From: Pycnococcus provasolii
Taxonomy: Eukaryota > Chlorophyta > Pseudoscourfieldiophyceae > Pseudoscourfieldiales > Pycnococcaceae
Length of the DNA stretch: 64,000 nt
Direction of reading: 5' to 3'
Assembly: GCA_938743325.2 (NCBI GenBank)
Contig: OW568888.1
Location: 186,001-250,000, forward strand
Shown: positions 10,573-18,920 of the stretch, one piece after another
How positions within the stretch are numbered: position 1 is the stretch's first letter
Layout of the letters: every line of letters starts with the position of its first letter
Program-made: the position numbers and the translations under genes
The notes under the pieces: generated by a model
What the model was told of the DNA's origin: nothing
The model's input: only the letters and a program-made list of their open reading frames with translations
Databases searched by the model: none

Positions 10573-10745
10573 CACACTTGTATTTGTATTTGAAGTTTTT
10601 TGTTGAAAGAGCAAAATTAGACACTACCTATCGCGCTGTGAATGGCATTACTGAATGGGCTGGAAGGTGAACGTGAATGGTGGGAATGGACGGACGACTG
10701 TCGGACGAAGTAAACTACATTCCATTACTGAATTCGCGAGAAATC

Positions 10746-11468
10746 CTACTGCGCAAGCAAAGGCTCCTCAACCTGCGGCTGTGCCTTCGCCTCCGCAGGC
10801 TCAGATACAGGCACGTCTGGTAGGTCGGCGACAGGATTTGCCGTCACAGCTGTCGTTGGCACGCTCGGAAGCTCCTCTTCGGCGTTGGACTCCTTCGCCT
10901 GCTGCTCCGTTGGTGATGTTCCGAGCAACTCACTCTCGAGCGCCATGAGCTCCGCCGTTGCCGCTGCGTCTTCCTCAGGACTGAGTGCGACGGCGACGGC
11001 GTCAGCCACCTCGGCTTGGTACCGTCTCGCGTCCTCGGTGTCCTCGAGAAGGCGCTCCACTTCGTCAAGTGGCGCCTGCGCCTGCAGTTCCTTGAGCGCC
11101 GTGCTTCCGCTTTTGAGCGCGTTGAAGACGAGCGCGTTGTCCTGTGCGATTGCCATCGAGCTGAGCACTTGTTCGACGTTCATGGCCCAGTCGTCTAGCT
11201 GCGCGAGTTGCGTTTGGTGCATTTTTCGTTTGCGCAATGCCAATAGTGCTTTCTGTTTGTTTCCTTCTGCGACGAATGAACGCGCTAGTGCCTTTTCTCG
11301 GTTGACGAGTGCTTCCACGCGTTTGGCTTGTTCGTGCAGTTTTCTCTTCGTGGTTTTCAAGGATAAGAGAGCGCGGTCGACGTCGTTCACCGCGTGCTGG
11401 GAAGGCGGCGCGGGCGACGAAGACGGCGCGGTCTGAGGCGAAGTCGAGCAACTCCAAATCGCCCCCAT
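10746..11468 (-). CDS. VPS20: ESCRT-III subunit VPS20/CHMP6
   Basis: This 240-residue SNF7-family protein begins MGAIWS, a good N-myristoylation signal and a hallmark of CHMP6/VPS20. The helical core (DVDRALLSLKTTKRKLHEQ, then VNREKALARSFVAEGNKQKA and LLALRKRKMHQTQLAQLDD) is the basic alpha1-alpha2 hairpin. The acidic C-terminal half (LEDTEDARRYQAEVADAVA) is the regulatory region, and the tail is Pro/Glu-rich. In the known pathway VPS20 bridges ESCRT-II to SNF7 polymerisation at endosomes during multivesicular-body formation. The length matches the family. The gene shares a 167-bp divergent promoter with the D-Ala-D-Ala ligase gene. Confidence 0.88.
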   Translation of the reverse strand: MGAIWSCSTSPQTAPSSSPAPPSQHAVNDVDRALLSLKTTKRKLHEQAKRVEALVNREKALARSFVAEGNKQKALLALRKRKMHQTQLAQLDDWAMNVEQVLSSMAIAQDNALVFNALKSGSTALKELQAQAPLDEVERLLEDTEDARRYQAEVADAVAVALSPEEDAAATAELMALESELLGTSPTEQQAKESNAEEELPSVPTTAVTANPVADLPDVPVSEPAEAKAQPQVEEPLLAQ

Positions 11469-11581
11469 GATGGCTCCCGAGAAGGAGAAGAAAAGGCGCG
11501 AGAAGGGGGCGAAGGAAGGAATGGCGACGCGTCTCGGGGGGGGAGAACGGATCCGAAGGCTGCTCCCGGGGAGGATCCGGA

Positions 11582-11599
11582 GTTAGGGTTAGGGTTAGG
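11582..11599 (+). promoter_or_regulatory. TTAGGG array upstream of the D-Ala-D-Ala ligase gene
   Basis: Two full TTAGGG units and a partial third lie 36 bp before the ATG at 11636, reading TTAGGG on that gene's coding strand. They resemble plant telo-box promoter elements (AAACCCTAA type). The site is also within the promoter of VPS20, in the opposite sense. Confidence 0.5.
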
Positions 11600-11635
11600 A
11601 CACCCTCCCCTCTCCTTCCCTCCCCCTCACTTCTC

Positions 11636-14539
11636 ATGGCGGAGATCCGAGGGACGGTCCGCCCTGCGTGCACGCCGACGCCGCGCGCACTCCTTCTCGG
11701 TGCCGCTTGTGCGAGAGCTCATACGCGCGGGCAAAGCTCGCGGGTTAGGGCGGCCGCACGCAAAACACCTAAGGCTGCAAACGCAAGCGGCTCTGACTCG
11801 CGGCCGGGTGTTCACGACAACAACACGAAAGATGTCACAGAACCGCCTGTGGCACGCGTCGCGATCATATGTGGAGGGCCGTCGGAAGAACGGGGCATCT
11901 CGCTCAACAGCGCGAGAAGCCTGCTGGACCACCTCGGCGGCGAACGAGTTCAGGCACGCGCTTTCTACGTCGACCGAGGCCTGTCGTGCTTCGCTCTCGG
12001 CAACGCAGATCTGTACTCGAACACGCCGAGCGACTTTGACTACAAACTCGACCCCAACGCGCAGTTCGATAGCTTGCAGGCGTTCGCACAGCACATAGCC
12101 GACACATGCGACGTAGCGTTCCCCGCCATACACGGGCCATTTGGTGAAGACGGCAAACTGCAGGCTGTTCTTGAGAGCGTCGGTGTTCCGTTCGTGGGAA
12201 CGGGTGCGGATGCCGCATCAAACGCTTTCGATAAAGGACGGTGTGCGGCAACGCTCGCAAAGAAAGGATTTCCAGTCGTTCCTAGTGCCGTGCTAAATCG
12301 CGAGATGGCAAATGACGACGATGCTATGGAGGCTTGCATAGACGCGTGGGCCAAAAGCTTCAAGTTCGCAGACGGCGACGAAAGATACTTCGTCGTGAAA
12401 CCTGCAAACGCAGGCTCGAGCATCGGCGTCAAGGTGACACGCGGTGCAAACGGCGCCGCGCAGGCTGCGCGCGATCTTCTTATGGGCGGCGACAATGCAG
12501 CGGTGGTCGTAGAGCCATACATTCGTGATGCAAGAGAAATCACCGTCATCGTCGTGGGTGCCGCGAAGCCTGGAGCCGAGCCGGTGGCTCTGCTGCCAAC
12601 CGAGGTTGAGTTCGTGAACGACGCGGGCGACGCCGACGACTCCATATTCACATATCGGCAGAAGTATCTTCCAACGCAACAGGTGAGCTACCATACACCG
12701 CCAAGGGGAATGACTGCGCAGACAGTGGCTGAGATCCGACGCGGCGCAGTGGAGGTGTTCAAGGCGCTTGGCCTGCGTGACTTCGCGCGAATCGACGGGT
12801 GGGTTCTGCCTGCATCTGTGGCATCCAGCCTTGGTATTGATGTGCCACCTCACATAGAAGAAGACTCGCAGGAATTACCAGTCTTCTTTGACGTGAATAT
12901 CGTGTCAGGCATGGAGCAGAATTCTTTCCTCTTTCAGCAGGCGGCTGCGGCGGGTATAAATCACAAGGGAATGTTGAATCACCTGCTGGCGCTGGCGATT
13001 GCGCGCTCCGACTGTGACCAAAATGAACGGCGAGCAGCATTCGCAGATTCGTCGTCAGCCAGAGACTACAACTTAGACGATCATGGTGACGGCGACGAGT
13101 CAGCCACAAGGCAGCAGGTATACGTCTTGTTTGGTGGTTCCACATCCGAGCGGCAGGTGTCGCTTCTGAGTGGCACGAACATATGGATGAAGCTCAACAC
13201 TCTCTCGGGTATCAGTGCGACACCCTTCCTGCTGACTCCTCACGCAAGTGACGCGAAACTCGAGCAGCTCGAGGTGATTCGGCTTCCGTATGCTTGCACG
13301 TTGAGACACACGGTGGAGGAGGTGATGCGCGAGTGCGCCATCGAGGAGTCTAATCTCGCGGAGGGCGACTCCACACGACGTCAGCTAAGGGAAGCCGTGA
13401 TGGACGACTTCCAGCGTGCTGGAGTTGCATGTTCCAATGAAATTGCCAACGCACTCAGTGATCGACTCACGCTAGAGCAGCTTCTGCGCCGTGCTCGCGA
13501 CGACGATGCGGTTGTATTCATAGCCGTGCATGGTGGAGTTGGCGAGGATGGATCTGTGCAACGCCTCTGCGAGTCGATGGACGTTGCCTTCACAGGTTCC
13601 GGCGCGACGGCAAGCGCCACGTGTATGGACAAGTACCTCACGGGACGTGTGCTGAGCGATGGCTTCGCCGGCGATGCCGGCGTGACGAGCTGCGCAAAGC
13701 TTCCCGTGCCAACGGCAGATTTAGCATTCGCAGCAAGTTCTGAAGACTTTTGCGCGGAGATGTGGGGACGGTTGCGCGATGAGCTGGACAATCCTGACGA
13801 GCTGTGCATCAAGCCCATGTCCGACGGGTGCTCCACGGGCGTGTGTCGCCTTAGCTGTGTCGACGACCTGCGCGTGTACGCACGCGCGGTATCGAGCGGC
13901 GCGTCGAGTATTCCCGCAAACACGCTCAGCAGAAAACCTCACGGCATTGTCGAGCTTCCCGTGGAGACTCTCGACAACTTTCTCTGCGAGCCGTTCTTTG
14001 TGACGGGAGCCATATCGATCCGGCCAAAGTCATCTGACGACAACGGCGGTGGCAGCCGTGGTATGGCAGAGCAGATTGACTGGGATAGCAAAGCGAGCCG
14101 GTGGATCGAGGTGACCGTGGGGGTGCTCGGCGAGCGTGACGATCCGAGCAAGCTCTCGGCTATGGAACCCAGCTTGACGGTGGCAGAAAGCTCCGTCCTC
14201 TCTCTCGAGGAGAAGTTTATGGGCGGCACGGGCGTGAACCTAACTCCGGTTCCTGATTTCATCGCCAGCCGTGAGGCTGTTCGCATCGCGCGCTCGAACG
14301 TCGCGCGCGCAGCTCGTGCGCTGGGCATCGTTGGCTTCGCGCGCATCGACTGTTTCTTGAATGTGGATACCGGAGACATTGTTGTGATTGAGGCGAACAC
14401 CGTGCCGGGCATGACGCCAAGCACGGTTTTGTTCCATCAAGCTGTACAGTTGGACGACCCTTTGAGTCCTGCGGAATTCTTCGGCGAGGTGGTGCAGTTG
14501 GCAAGAGCGAGGGACCGAGGAACTGTTGAGTTGAGCTGA
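11636..14539 (+). CDS. DDL: tandem-fused D-alanine-D-alanine ligase, probably plastid-targeted
   Basis: The 967-residue protein contains two complete Ddl/ATP-grasp modules in series. The first has VAIICGGPSEERGISLNSAR near residue 80, then AIHGPFGEDG, VVKPANAGSSIGVKV and FFDVNIVSGMEQNSFLFQQ. The second starts near residue 495 with VYVLFGGSTSERQVSLLSG, then AVHGGVGEDGS, LCIKPMSDGCSTG and VVIEANTVPGMTPSTVLFHQ. The Arg/Ala/Ser-rich N-terminus looks like a plastid transit peptide. Ddl joins two D-alanines for peptidoglycan precursors. A doubled Ddl is also encoded in land plants, where it is tied to the plastid peptidoglycan needed for division in mosses. Here the second module keeps the canonical EANTVPGMT metal/substrate motif, while the first has DVNIVSGME, so the halves may not be equally active. 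Confidence 0.9.
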   Translation: MAEIRGTVRPACTPTPRALLLGAACARAHTRGQSSRVRAAARKTPKAANASGSDSRPGVHDNNTKDVTEPPVARVAIICGGPSEERGISLNSARSLLDHLGGERVQARAFYVDRGLSCFALGNADLYSNTPSDFDYKLDPNAQFDSLQAFAQHIADTCDVAFPAIHGPFGEDGKLQAVLESVGVPFVGTGADAASNAFDKGRCAATLAKKGFPVVPSAVLNREMANDDDAMEACIDAWAKSFKFADGDERYFVVKPANAGSSIGVKVTRGANGAAQAARDLLMGGDNAAVVVEPYIRDAREITVIVVGAAKPGAEPVALLPTEVEFVNDAGDADDSIFTYRQKYLPTQQVSYHTPPRGMTAQTVAEIRRGAVEVFKALGLRDFARIDGWVLPASVASSLGIDVPPHIEEDSQELPVFFDVNIVSGMEQNSFLFQQAAAAGINHKGMLNHLLALAIARSDCDQNERRAAFADSSSARDYNLDDHGDGDESATRQQVYVLFGGSTSERQVSLLSGTNIWMKLNTLSGISATPFLLTPHASDAKLEQLEVIRLPYACTLRHTVEEVMRECAIEESNLAEGDSTRRQLREAVMDDFQRAGVACSNEIANALSDRLTLEQLLRRARDDDAVVFIAVHGGVGEDGSVQRLCESMDVAFTGSGATASATCMDKYLTGRVLSDGFAGDAGVTSCAKLPVPTADLAFAASSEDFCAEMWGRLRDELDNPDELCIKPMSDGCSTGVCRLSCVDDLRVYARAVSSGASSIPANTLSRKPHGIVELPVETLDNFLCEPFFVTGAISIRPKSSDDNGGGSRGMAEQIDWDSKASRWIEVTVGVLGERDDPSKLSAMEPSLTVAESSVLSLEEKFMGGTGVNLTPVPDFIASREAVRIARSNVARAARALGIVGFARIDCFLNVDTGDIVVIEANTVPGMTPSTVLFHQAVQLDDPLSPAEFFGEVVQLARARDRGTVELS

Positions 14540-15239
14540 ATGAGTTGACTAGACTATTTGTGTTCAAGCACTTGTATGTCAAAGTAACTCACAAGTTGAG
14601 GAGCAACTTGTTGTAAAGATTTTTCTGTCGTTTGATGATGATGACCTTTGTTTTTGTTTTGCTTAAATGAATGATTTGCGTGGATCCAGAAACGATTGCC
14701 CACTCTGACGTCATACAAGCTGCCATGGTGAAACCTGCTGAAGCAGAGATGGTTGAAAAAACCAACGCAAGATAGAGGCGCCATATGTATGTATTGGCGT
14801 CACACAAGTCCCAGGTAGTATCCATCTGGGGGTTCGCCTTTTTTTGCTTCCTGCCTCACGACGGGAAAAAGGAACTGGTTGCCCACCCCCGAGGAAATTT
14901 CAGTTTTGGATCATTTGGCCTTTTTTTGTTTCAGTTTTGGATCAATCAAAATTCTCGACTTCAGTTGTGGCGTCGACCAGACCCATACCACCCACTATAC
15001 GGTTGTGCATGTCCCAAAGTCGTGTACTTCCCAAACGTTAGGGCATCCGTTTCCGAAGGTTAGGGTAGGGGCTTATATTCCTCCGTCTGTCTGGGCGGGT
15101 AATATAAAGGTTTTATGGGAAAACAGGACGATGGGGTTCCGAGGTTCCCGCACTTTTCCCCCGGGCAAACCCTTAGGCCCTGGGTGTGGCTTAACCCCTA
15201 ATTCGCATATGGTTGACGCCGTACATGCTCCTAACCGGG
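14540..15239. other. gene-free stretch, 700 bp
   Basis: The first 250 bp are AT-richer 3' flank of the ligase gene. From about 14870 the sequence resembles, with many differences, the inner end of the inverted repeat (GATCCAA-type short repeats, then the conserved block described at 14938-15085). No coding frame with convincing composition is visible. Confidence 0.5.
14938..15085 (+). repeat. diverged third copy of the inverted repeat's inner end
   Basis: The stretch aligns with 19876-19985 (and its partner 16610-16740). Shared blocks include CCCAAAGTCG, CCAAACGTTAGGGCATCCGT and AAGGTTAGGGTAGGG followed by TTATA-type sequence, separated by substitutions and small indels. This indicates an older dispersed repeat family, with the present inverted duplication being a younger event that included one member. 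Confidence 0.6.
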
Positions 15240-15731
15240 CTAAGGTTCCCCGGGGAAGTCCCCGGGGATAGCCGCCTTAGGAGTGGTCGTCCTTGGTTGT
15301 ACTGACGTGTAACCTTCACCTTTTCGGTTTACCTTAAGTAAGTTCTCCTTCGTCTGTTTACGCGCGGCAGAGCGTAACGCGGCACTCGAGGTCCCATTGA
15401 ACTTGGCGGCCTTAAGGTGGTACAAGCTCGGCCTCAGCGGACGGGTGAAGTGAGTGAGTAAGTACTGCGCGTTTGACGACGACGACGACGACGGTGAGGG
15501 GTCTTCTTCTTCCTCTTCGTCTCCCTCTTCTGAGGGAAGTTCTGTGAGAGAAGTTCTTCTGAGAGGTGACGAGCTGAGAGGGTGGTGGTGTTGGTGGCGA
15601 GGAGTGCTACTGCTGTGGTGCACGGACGTCGTTCGCAGGAAGGCGGATATGGCGACGAAGAGCAGACACACCAGCAGGACGGTGTGGCAGTCGACGAACC
15701 AAGATGAAGAAGAGCGACGGGGAGGCGCCAT
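15240..15731 (-). pseudogene. 5'-truncated duplicate of the membrane/Cys-rich protein gene at 20877
   Basis: The first 84 or so codons are identical or nearly so to those of the gene at 20877-21785: start MAPPRRSSSSWFVDCH, a transmembrane segment, a His/Ser-rich stretch and the acidic EEGDEEEEEDPSPS run. Identity stops at 15477, inside a run of GAC/GTC triplets. Beyond it the frame continues for about 80 unrelated residues in unique sequence until a chance stop at 15240. The Cys-rich domain of the parent is absent. It is best read as a 5' gene fragment carried by the inverted duplication. Because the promoter and signal anchor are intact, a chimeric protein could still be made. Confidence 0.7.
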
Positions 15732-15873
15732 ACCGATGATGGGGGATCAGATCGAGAGACTGGAGAGAGGGAGAACAGCGATGCTCTGCAGCTCTGGTCG
15801 TCTGGTGACGCATTTGTCAGTTGTCACTATTAATATTGGAAAGCGCCGCCTTGATGGATACCTCTTCAAAACT

Positions 15874-16015
15874 CCCACAAGACCAGGGTTCGACTCCCTG
15901 TGAGGAAATTCTTGTGCTCTTCGAACGAAGAAACGTGTGGGCGGGCCCATCTGTTATCTAACAGTTGGGCCCGCCTTGTTCCTCATGGTCTAACGGCTAT
16001 GACATGTGGTTTTCA
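15874..16015 (+). tRNA. trnE-UUC: circularly permuted tRNA-Glu(UUC), left copy
   Basis: The 3' half (15874-15908) lies upstream of the 5' half (15979-16015). 5' half: acceptor TTCCTCA, TG, D arm GTC/GAC with loop TAACGGCTAT, A26, anticodon stem TGTGG, loop TTTTCA with anticodon TTC. 3' half: C38, stem CCACA, variable AGAC, T stem CAGGG/CCCTG with loop TTCGACT, acceptor TGAGGAA, discriminator A. All four stems pair perfectly, and the joined molecule is 72 nt before CCA addition. The junction forms a bulge-helix-bulge: the anticodon stem, 3-nt bulge CTC (15872-15874), four A-U pairs (15868-15871 with 16010-16013), 3-nt bulge CAC (16014-16016), then C-G, U-A, U-A pairs. Cutting each bulge after its second base joins positions 37 and 38, the canonical tRNA intron site. 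The B box (GGTTCGACTCC) precedes the A box (TGGTCTAACGG). Confidence 0.93.
15918..15975 (+). other. two hairpins in the intervening segment of the permuted tRNA
   Basis: The 70-nt segment between the tRNA 3' end and its 5' end (15909-15978) folds into two hairpins. One at 15918-15931 has stem TCTTC/GAAGA with loop GAAC. A much stronger one at 15940-15975 has stem GGCGGGCCCA/TGGGCCCGCC, one U-U mismatch, then CTGTT/AACAG with a 4-nt loop. The strong stem ends 3 nt before the mature 5' end. In processing, RNase Z and RNase P would release this segment. Confidence 0.75.
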
Positions 16016-16036
16016 CGAAAAGCTGAAAATTACAAC

Positions 16037-16045
16037 TTTTTTTTT
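16037..16045 (+). terminator. RNA polymerase III terminator of the left tRNA-Glu gene
   Basis: A run of nine T residues begins 21 nt after the last retained base of the 5' half, just beyond the bulge-helix-bulge outer helix. This is the expected place and form for Pol III termination. Confidence 0.8.
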
Positions 16046-16750
16046 GCTGGGAGCTTCTGGATTTTGCCTGTAGTAAATCAACCGTTATCCAAATCTAATC
16101 TATCCCATATGAAAGAACTGGAAAAGATGAGACCAAGATATAAAGGCTCGCTGGGCACACACTGACGGAGATACCGAGCGCACCTCAGCTGAGCTCGCGG
16201 CGCCGAATCCCTAGAAAGATCCTGCCAAGAAGAAAAGATAGATCCTCCTCAAGAACCCCGAACCAATTGGGTTAATCCCTCACACGAAGTCCTCCACGAG
16301 ATGATGTTAGAACGTGAGCGACAGCACCTGTTGGAACTAAGTACTAACAAGAAAAACTGGTAGGGCGTACTAAGGTTACGTACAAGGTTTACTGTTTCGT
16401 GCAAAATCCTTTTGAGGTCGTTACTCGTTACACAAGTTAAGTAGAATGAACTCCTACTAGTGAGTTCGGTTCGACGCGTTCGTTGAGCTCCACGCCTCCA
16501 CGCGCCGAACGTCCCCAAGGACCAGCGGCCGAGCCGTGGCCTTAGACACATAGATCCACTTACATTTATTCCTTCCGTCCATCTTGACGTCAACAGACAA
16601 TTGCGCCGTCTACCGAATAGCTTTGGTAGTGGTGTTGGCTGTTATAAACCCTACCCTAAACCTTTGGGACGGATGCCCTAACGTTTGGCCAGTAAAACGC
16701 GACTTTGGGAACCGCTTACGGGGTGGTATAATTTTGATCCAACTTGATCC

Positions 16751-17415
16751 AACTTGATCCAATTGATCCAATTTGGTCCAACTTTGATCCAATGATCCAA
16801 AACTGAAATTTCCTCCCCACCCCCGTCATTTCCGCGGCGCAACCACCTGGCGCAACCTTAACTTCCTGTACCCGGGTACTTCGATATACCGAGTGATTTT
16901 TAGAGAGTTTGCGACTTTGAGACCAGACTTGCCCTTTCTTGGCATGGTTCTGTGAGGTTGGGCCACCGCACTGTCACGCGACTGCACGATGGGGGGGTGG
17001 TTGACGACCTTAACGGTGCGACAACAGAACGCTGGAAAGGAACCACTCCCTCTCCTTGGACCACGACGCACAAAGTTCAGAGAAGTGCGGTGCTGAGAAG
17101 GGTGGTGAGGGGAGGGGAGGGGAGGGGCCGGGAGGAGGACTGGAGACGAGAGGACAGGAGAGGAGAGGGGAAGGGAGCTCCTCTCTGGTCGCTCCCCACC
17201 GGTGTCGCCCCTGCGATAACGTGTCGGGTGTCCCTACCCAAACAACACACTTCACAACTCCGTGTGTAAGCATAAGAGTGCGTATTGAGTGCTGCGTATT
17301 GGGCCTGTCGTTGGCTCACCTTGCCAGATTGTATACACAAATCACGCGGGCGTCGTATCCAGCGAAACACGCACATATTTTGTGAACGTCGTCGGCCTCA
17401 TCAACATATCCACCC
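16751..17415. other. intergenic, 665 bp, upstream of the EF-hand gene
   Basis: It starts with degenerate GATCCAA repeats (16741-16800) and contains a G/A-rich purine tract at 17098-17180. I see no convincing coding frame or RNA. It includes the promoter of the gene at 17416. Confidence 0.45.
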
Positions 17416-18891
17416 ATGGGACGAGGTGGCGCAAACTCTGGCTCCACCTCGGGGCCAGCAGGTGCGGCTTTCTCCGCACCGTCGTCACCACAACACGGCG
17501 TAGCCGCGGCGTCGACGCGCAACTCGGGCATGCGACTCACGCGTGAGCCGGTGCGACCATCGCGCATCAGACACCACACGCTCGGCTCGACGAACCGGTT
17601 CAGCGAGGGCGTGTCCAAACGACTCATGGCGCGCTTGGACGCAGCTACTCGGGGCATTGACGCGCCTCTCAACGCACACGCGGAACCTGCACAACACCAG
17701 CTCGCCACCGCCGCCGCCGCCGCGATGGGCGGCCAGACGCCGTCTTCCACCTTGAACTCTGCACAAATGCTCCACAACGACCTGGCCACGAATACAAACG
17801 CCTTCAACTCCACCACAGGCTCGCTCAACGACGTCTACAACAACTCTCTCAATAACAACAGCTTCACCTCGCCACCTCTGAGCCCAAAGGCTTCGCTAAG
17901 CCGACTGCAGCAGGGACTTAACGTCGACGCGCCGTCGTTTGACCTCGGCGACCCTCGCAGAGCACTATCTCCCCCACCGGGTGGCTGGAGAGATGCGACA
18001 GCCACCGCGGTGGCTGGTGTGCACCAGTCCATCAATGGATCGCTGCTCCTGCGCAAGCAGCCTGAGCCGTGGTACCGCGACTTCGACACGCAGGGCGGGA
18101 TCACACCGCGCATCACCGGCGCCCTGCGCATGTTTCAGAGTGCTGCCACGGACCCAAGCTCGTCGTTCCCACGACCTCGGCAGCGGCAGAAGGCTCTCAC
18201 GGAACGGCCGTCGACGCTCCGACGCACGCTGCCAACGAGCTTTCTCGGACCGGTCAGGACCACGTCGCGACGGGCTGTCGAGAGCGAGACGCGTACGACA
18301 CGTGCAACGGCACACCACGGCTACGATGGCGAATTTGTAGGACTGTTCGAACGCGTAAGCAGAGACCTTCAGCAACGCGGGCAGTCGGCTGAAACAGCCT
18401 TCAAATATTTCGACCGCGATCAGGACGGCAAGTTGAACGCGAGCGATGTCAGCATCGCGGTGCGTGCTATGAGCATGCCCGTGACGAAACGTGGACGATC
18501 GGCATTTGCTCACGAGTTGCTCGATCACGCAACGTCGCGTCACAAGCAGAGAAGTGCGACGGAGGAGCAGCAGGATGGAGAGGAGTACATGACAAAGGAC
18601 GACCTTGACGAGGAGGTTGTGAACGGCGGATTTAAGCCGAAGGGTGGTAGGATGCACGGCACTCGCACACGTGTGCACAACGCGTTTGAGATCTGCTTCG
18701 CGCGCAACAAGGACTTCGCAGTGTACATGTCTCCCGCGCTGTATGCCCACGATCGTCGGGCGGCGGCGGAGCAAGCGCGTCAGGCGATGAAGAGCTTGCC
18801 TCCGCTGAGTGCGAGTGACTTGGACGTGAAGGGGAGCACGCGGTGGACGACGCGGTGCATTCCTCCATACGCGGCTGTTTGCGAGGAGTAA
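17416..18891 (+). CDS. EF-hand protein of unknown role
   Basis: The 491-residue protein has one clear EF-hand near residues 325-350 with the 12-residue loop DRDQDGKLNASD, which has the acidic and Gly residues needed for calcium. The first 300 residues are low-complexity (Ser, Thr, Arg, Pro, Asn) and probably disordered. The C-terminal 100 residues, including TRVHNAFEICFARNKDFAVY, look folded but unfamiliar. There is no signal peptide or membrane segment. The gene sits inside the spacer of the inverted duplication, 525 bp from the nearer arm, and converges on the SPOR-like gene with only 29 bp between the stop codons. A cytosolic calcium sensor or axonemal protein is possible but not shown. 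Confidence 0.75.
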   Translation: MGRGGANSGSTSGPAGAAFSAPSSPQHGVAAASTRNSGMRLTREPVRPSRIRHHTLGSTNRFSEGVSKRLMARLDAATRGIDAPLNAHAEPAQHQLATAAAAAMGGQTPSSTLNSAQMLHNDLATNTNAFNSTTGSLNDVYNNSLNNNSFTSPPLSPKASLSRLQQGLNVDAPSFDLGDPRRALSPPPGGWRDATATAVAGVHQSINGSLLLRKQPEPWYRDFDTQGGITPRITGALRMFQSAATDPSSSFPRPRQRQKALTERPSTLRRTLPTSFLGPVRTTSRRAVESETRTTRATAHHGYDGEFVGLFERVSRDLQQRGQSAETAFKYFDRDQDGKLNASDVSIAVRAMSMPVTKRGRSAFAHELLDHATSRHKQRSATEEQQDGEEYMTKDDLDEEVVNGGFKPKGGRMHGTRTRVHNAFEICFARNKDFAVYMSPALYAHDRRAAAEQARQAMKSLPPLSASDLDVKGSTRWTTRCIPPYAAVCEE

Positions 18892-18920
18892 GAGTAAGTC
18901 AAGTTTTATTTTTGAAAAGC

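Larger units (their letters stand above)
15477..16750 (+). repeat. left arm of a 1.27-kb inverted duplication
   Basis: The arm pairs with 19866-21131 in inverted orientation. Coordinates sum to 36608 over the outer part and to 36616 over the inner part, because the left arm has one extra copy of the 8-mer GCGTGGAG (tandem on the complementary strand) near 16494. Apart from this I noticed two substitutions (15487, and in the GCTGGGC block near 16154), so identity exceeds 99 percent. The outer edge lies in a GAC triplet run and the inner edge in GATCCAACTT short repeats, both of which could have supplied microhomology. Confidence 0.9.

Noticed and set aside
15874-15960. Ordinary collinear tRNA, or a tRNA 3'-half pseudogene or SINE
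   Set aside because: The 3' half has no 5' half upstream, whereas the downstream 5' half completes every stem and the bulge-helix-bulge exactly.
15940-15975. Bacterial-type intrinsic terminator
   Set aside because: The GC hairpin lacks a following T-run and lies inside the tRNA spacer; the T9 run at 16037 is the terminator.
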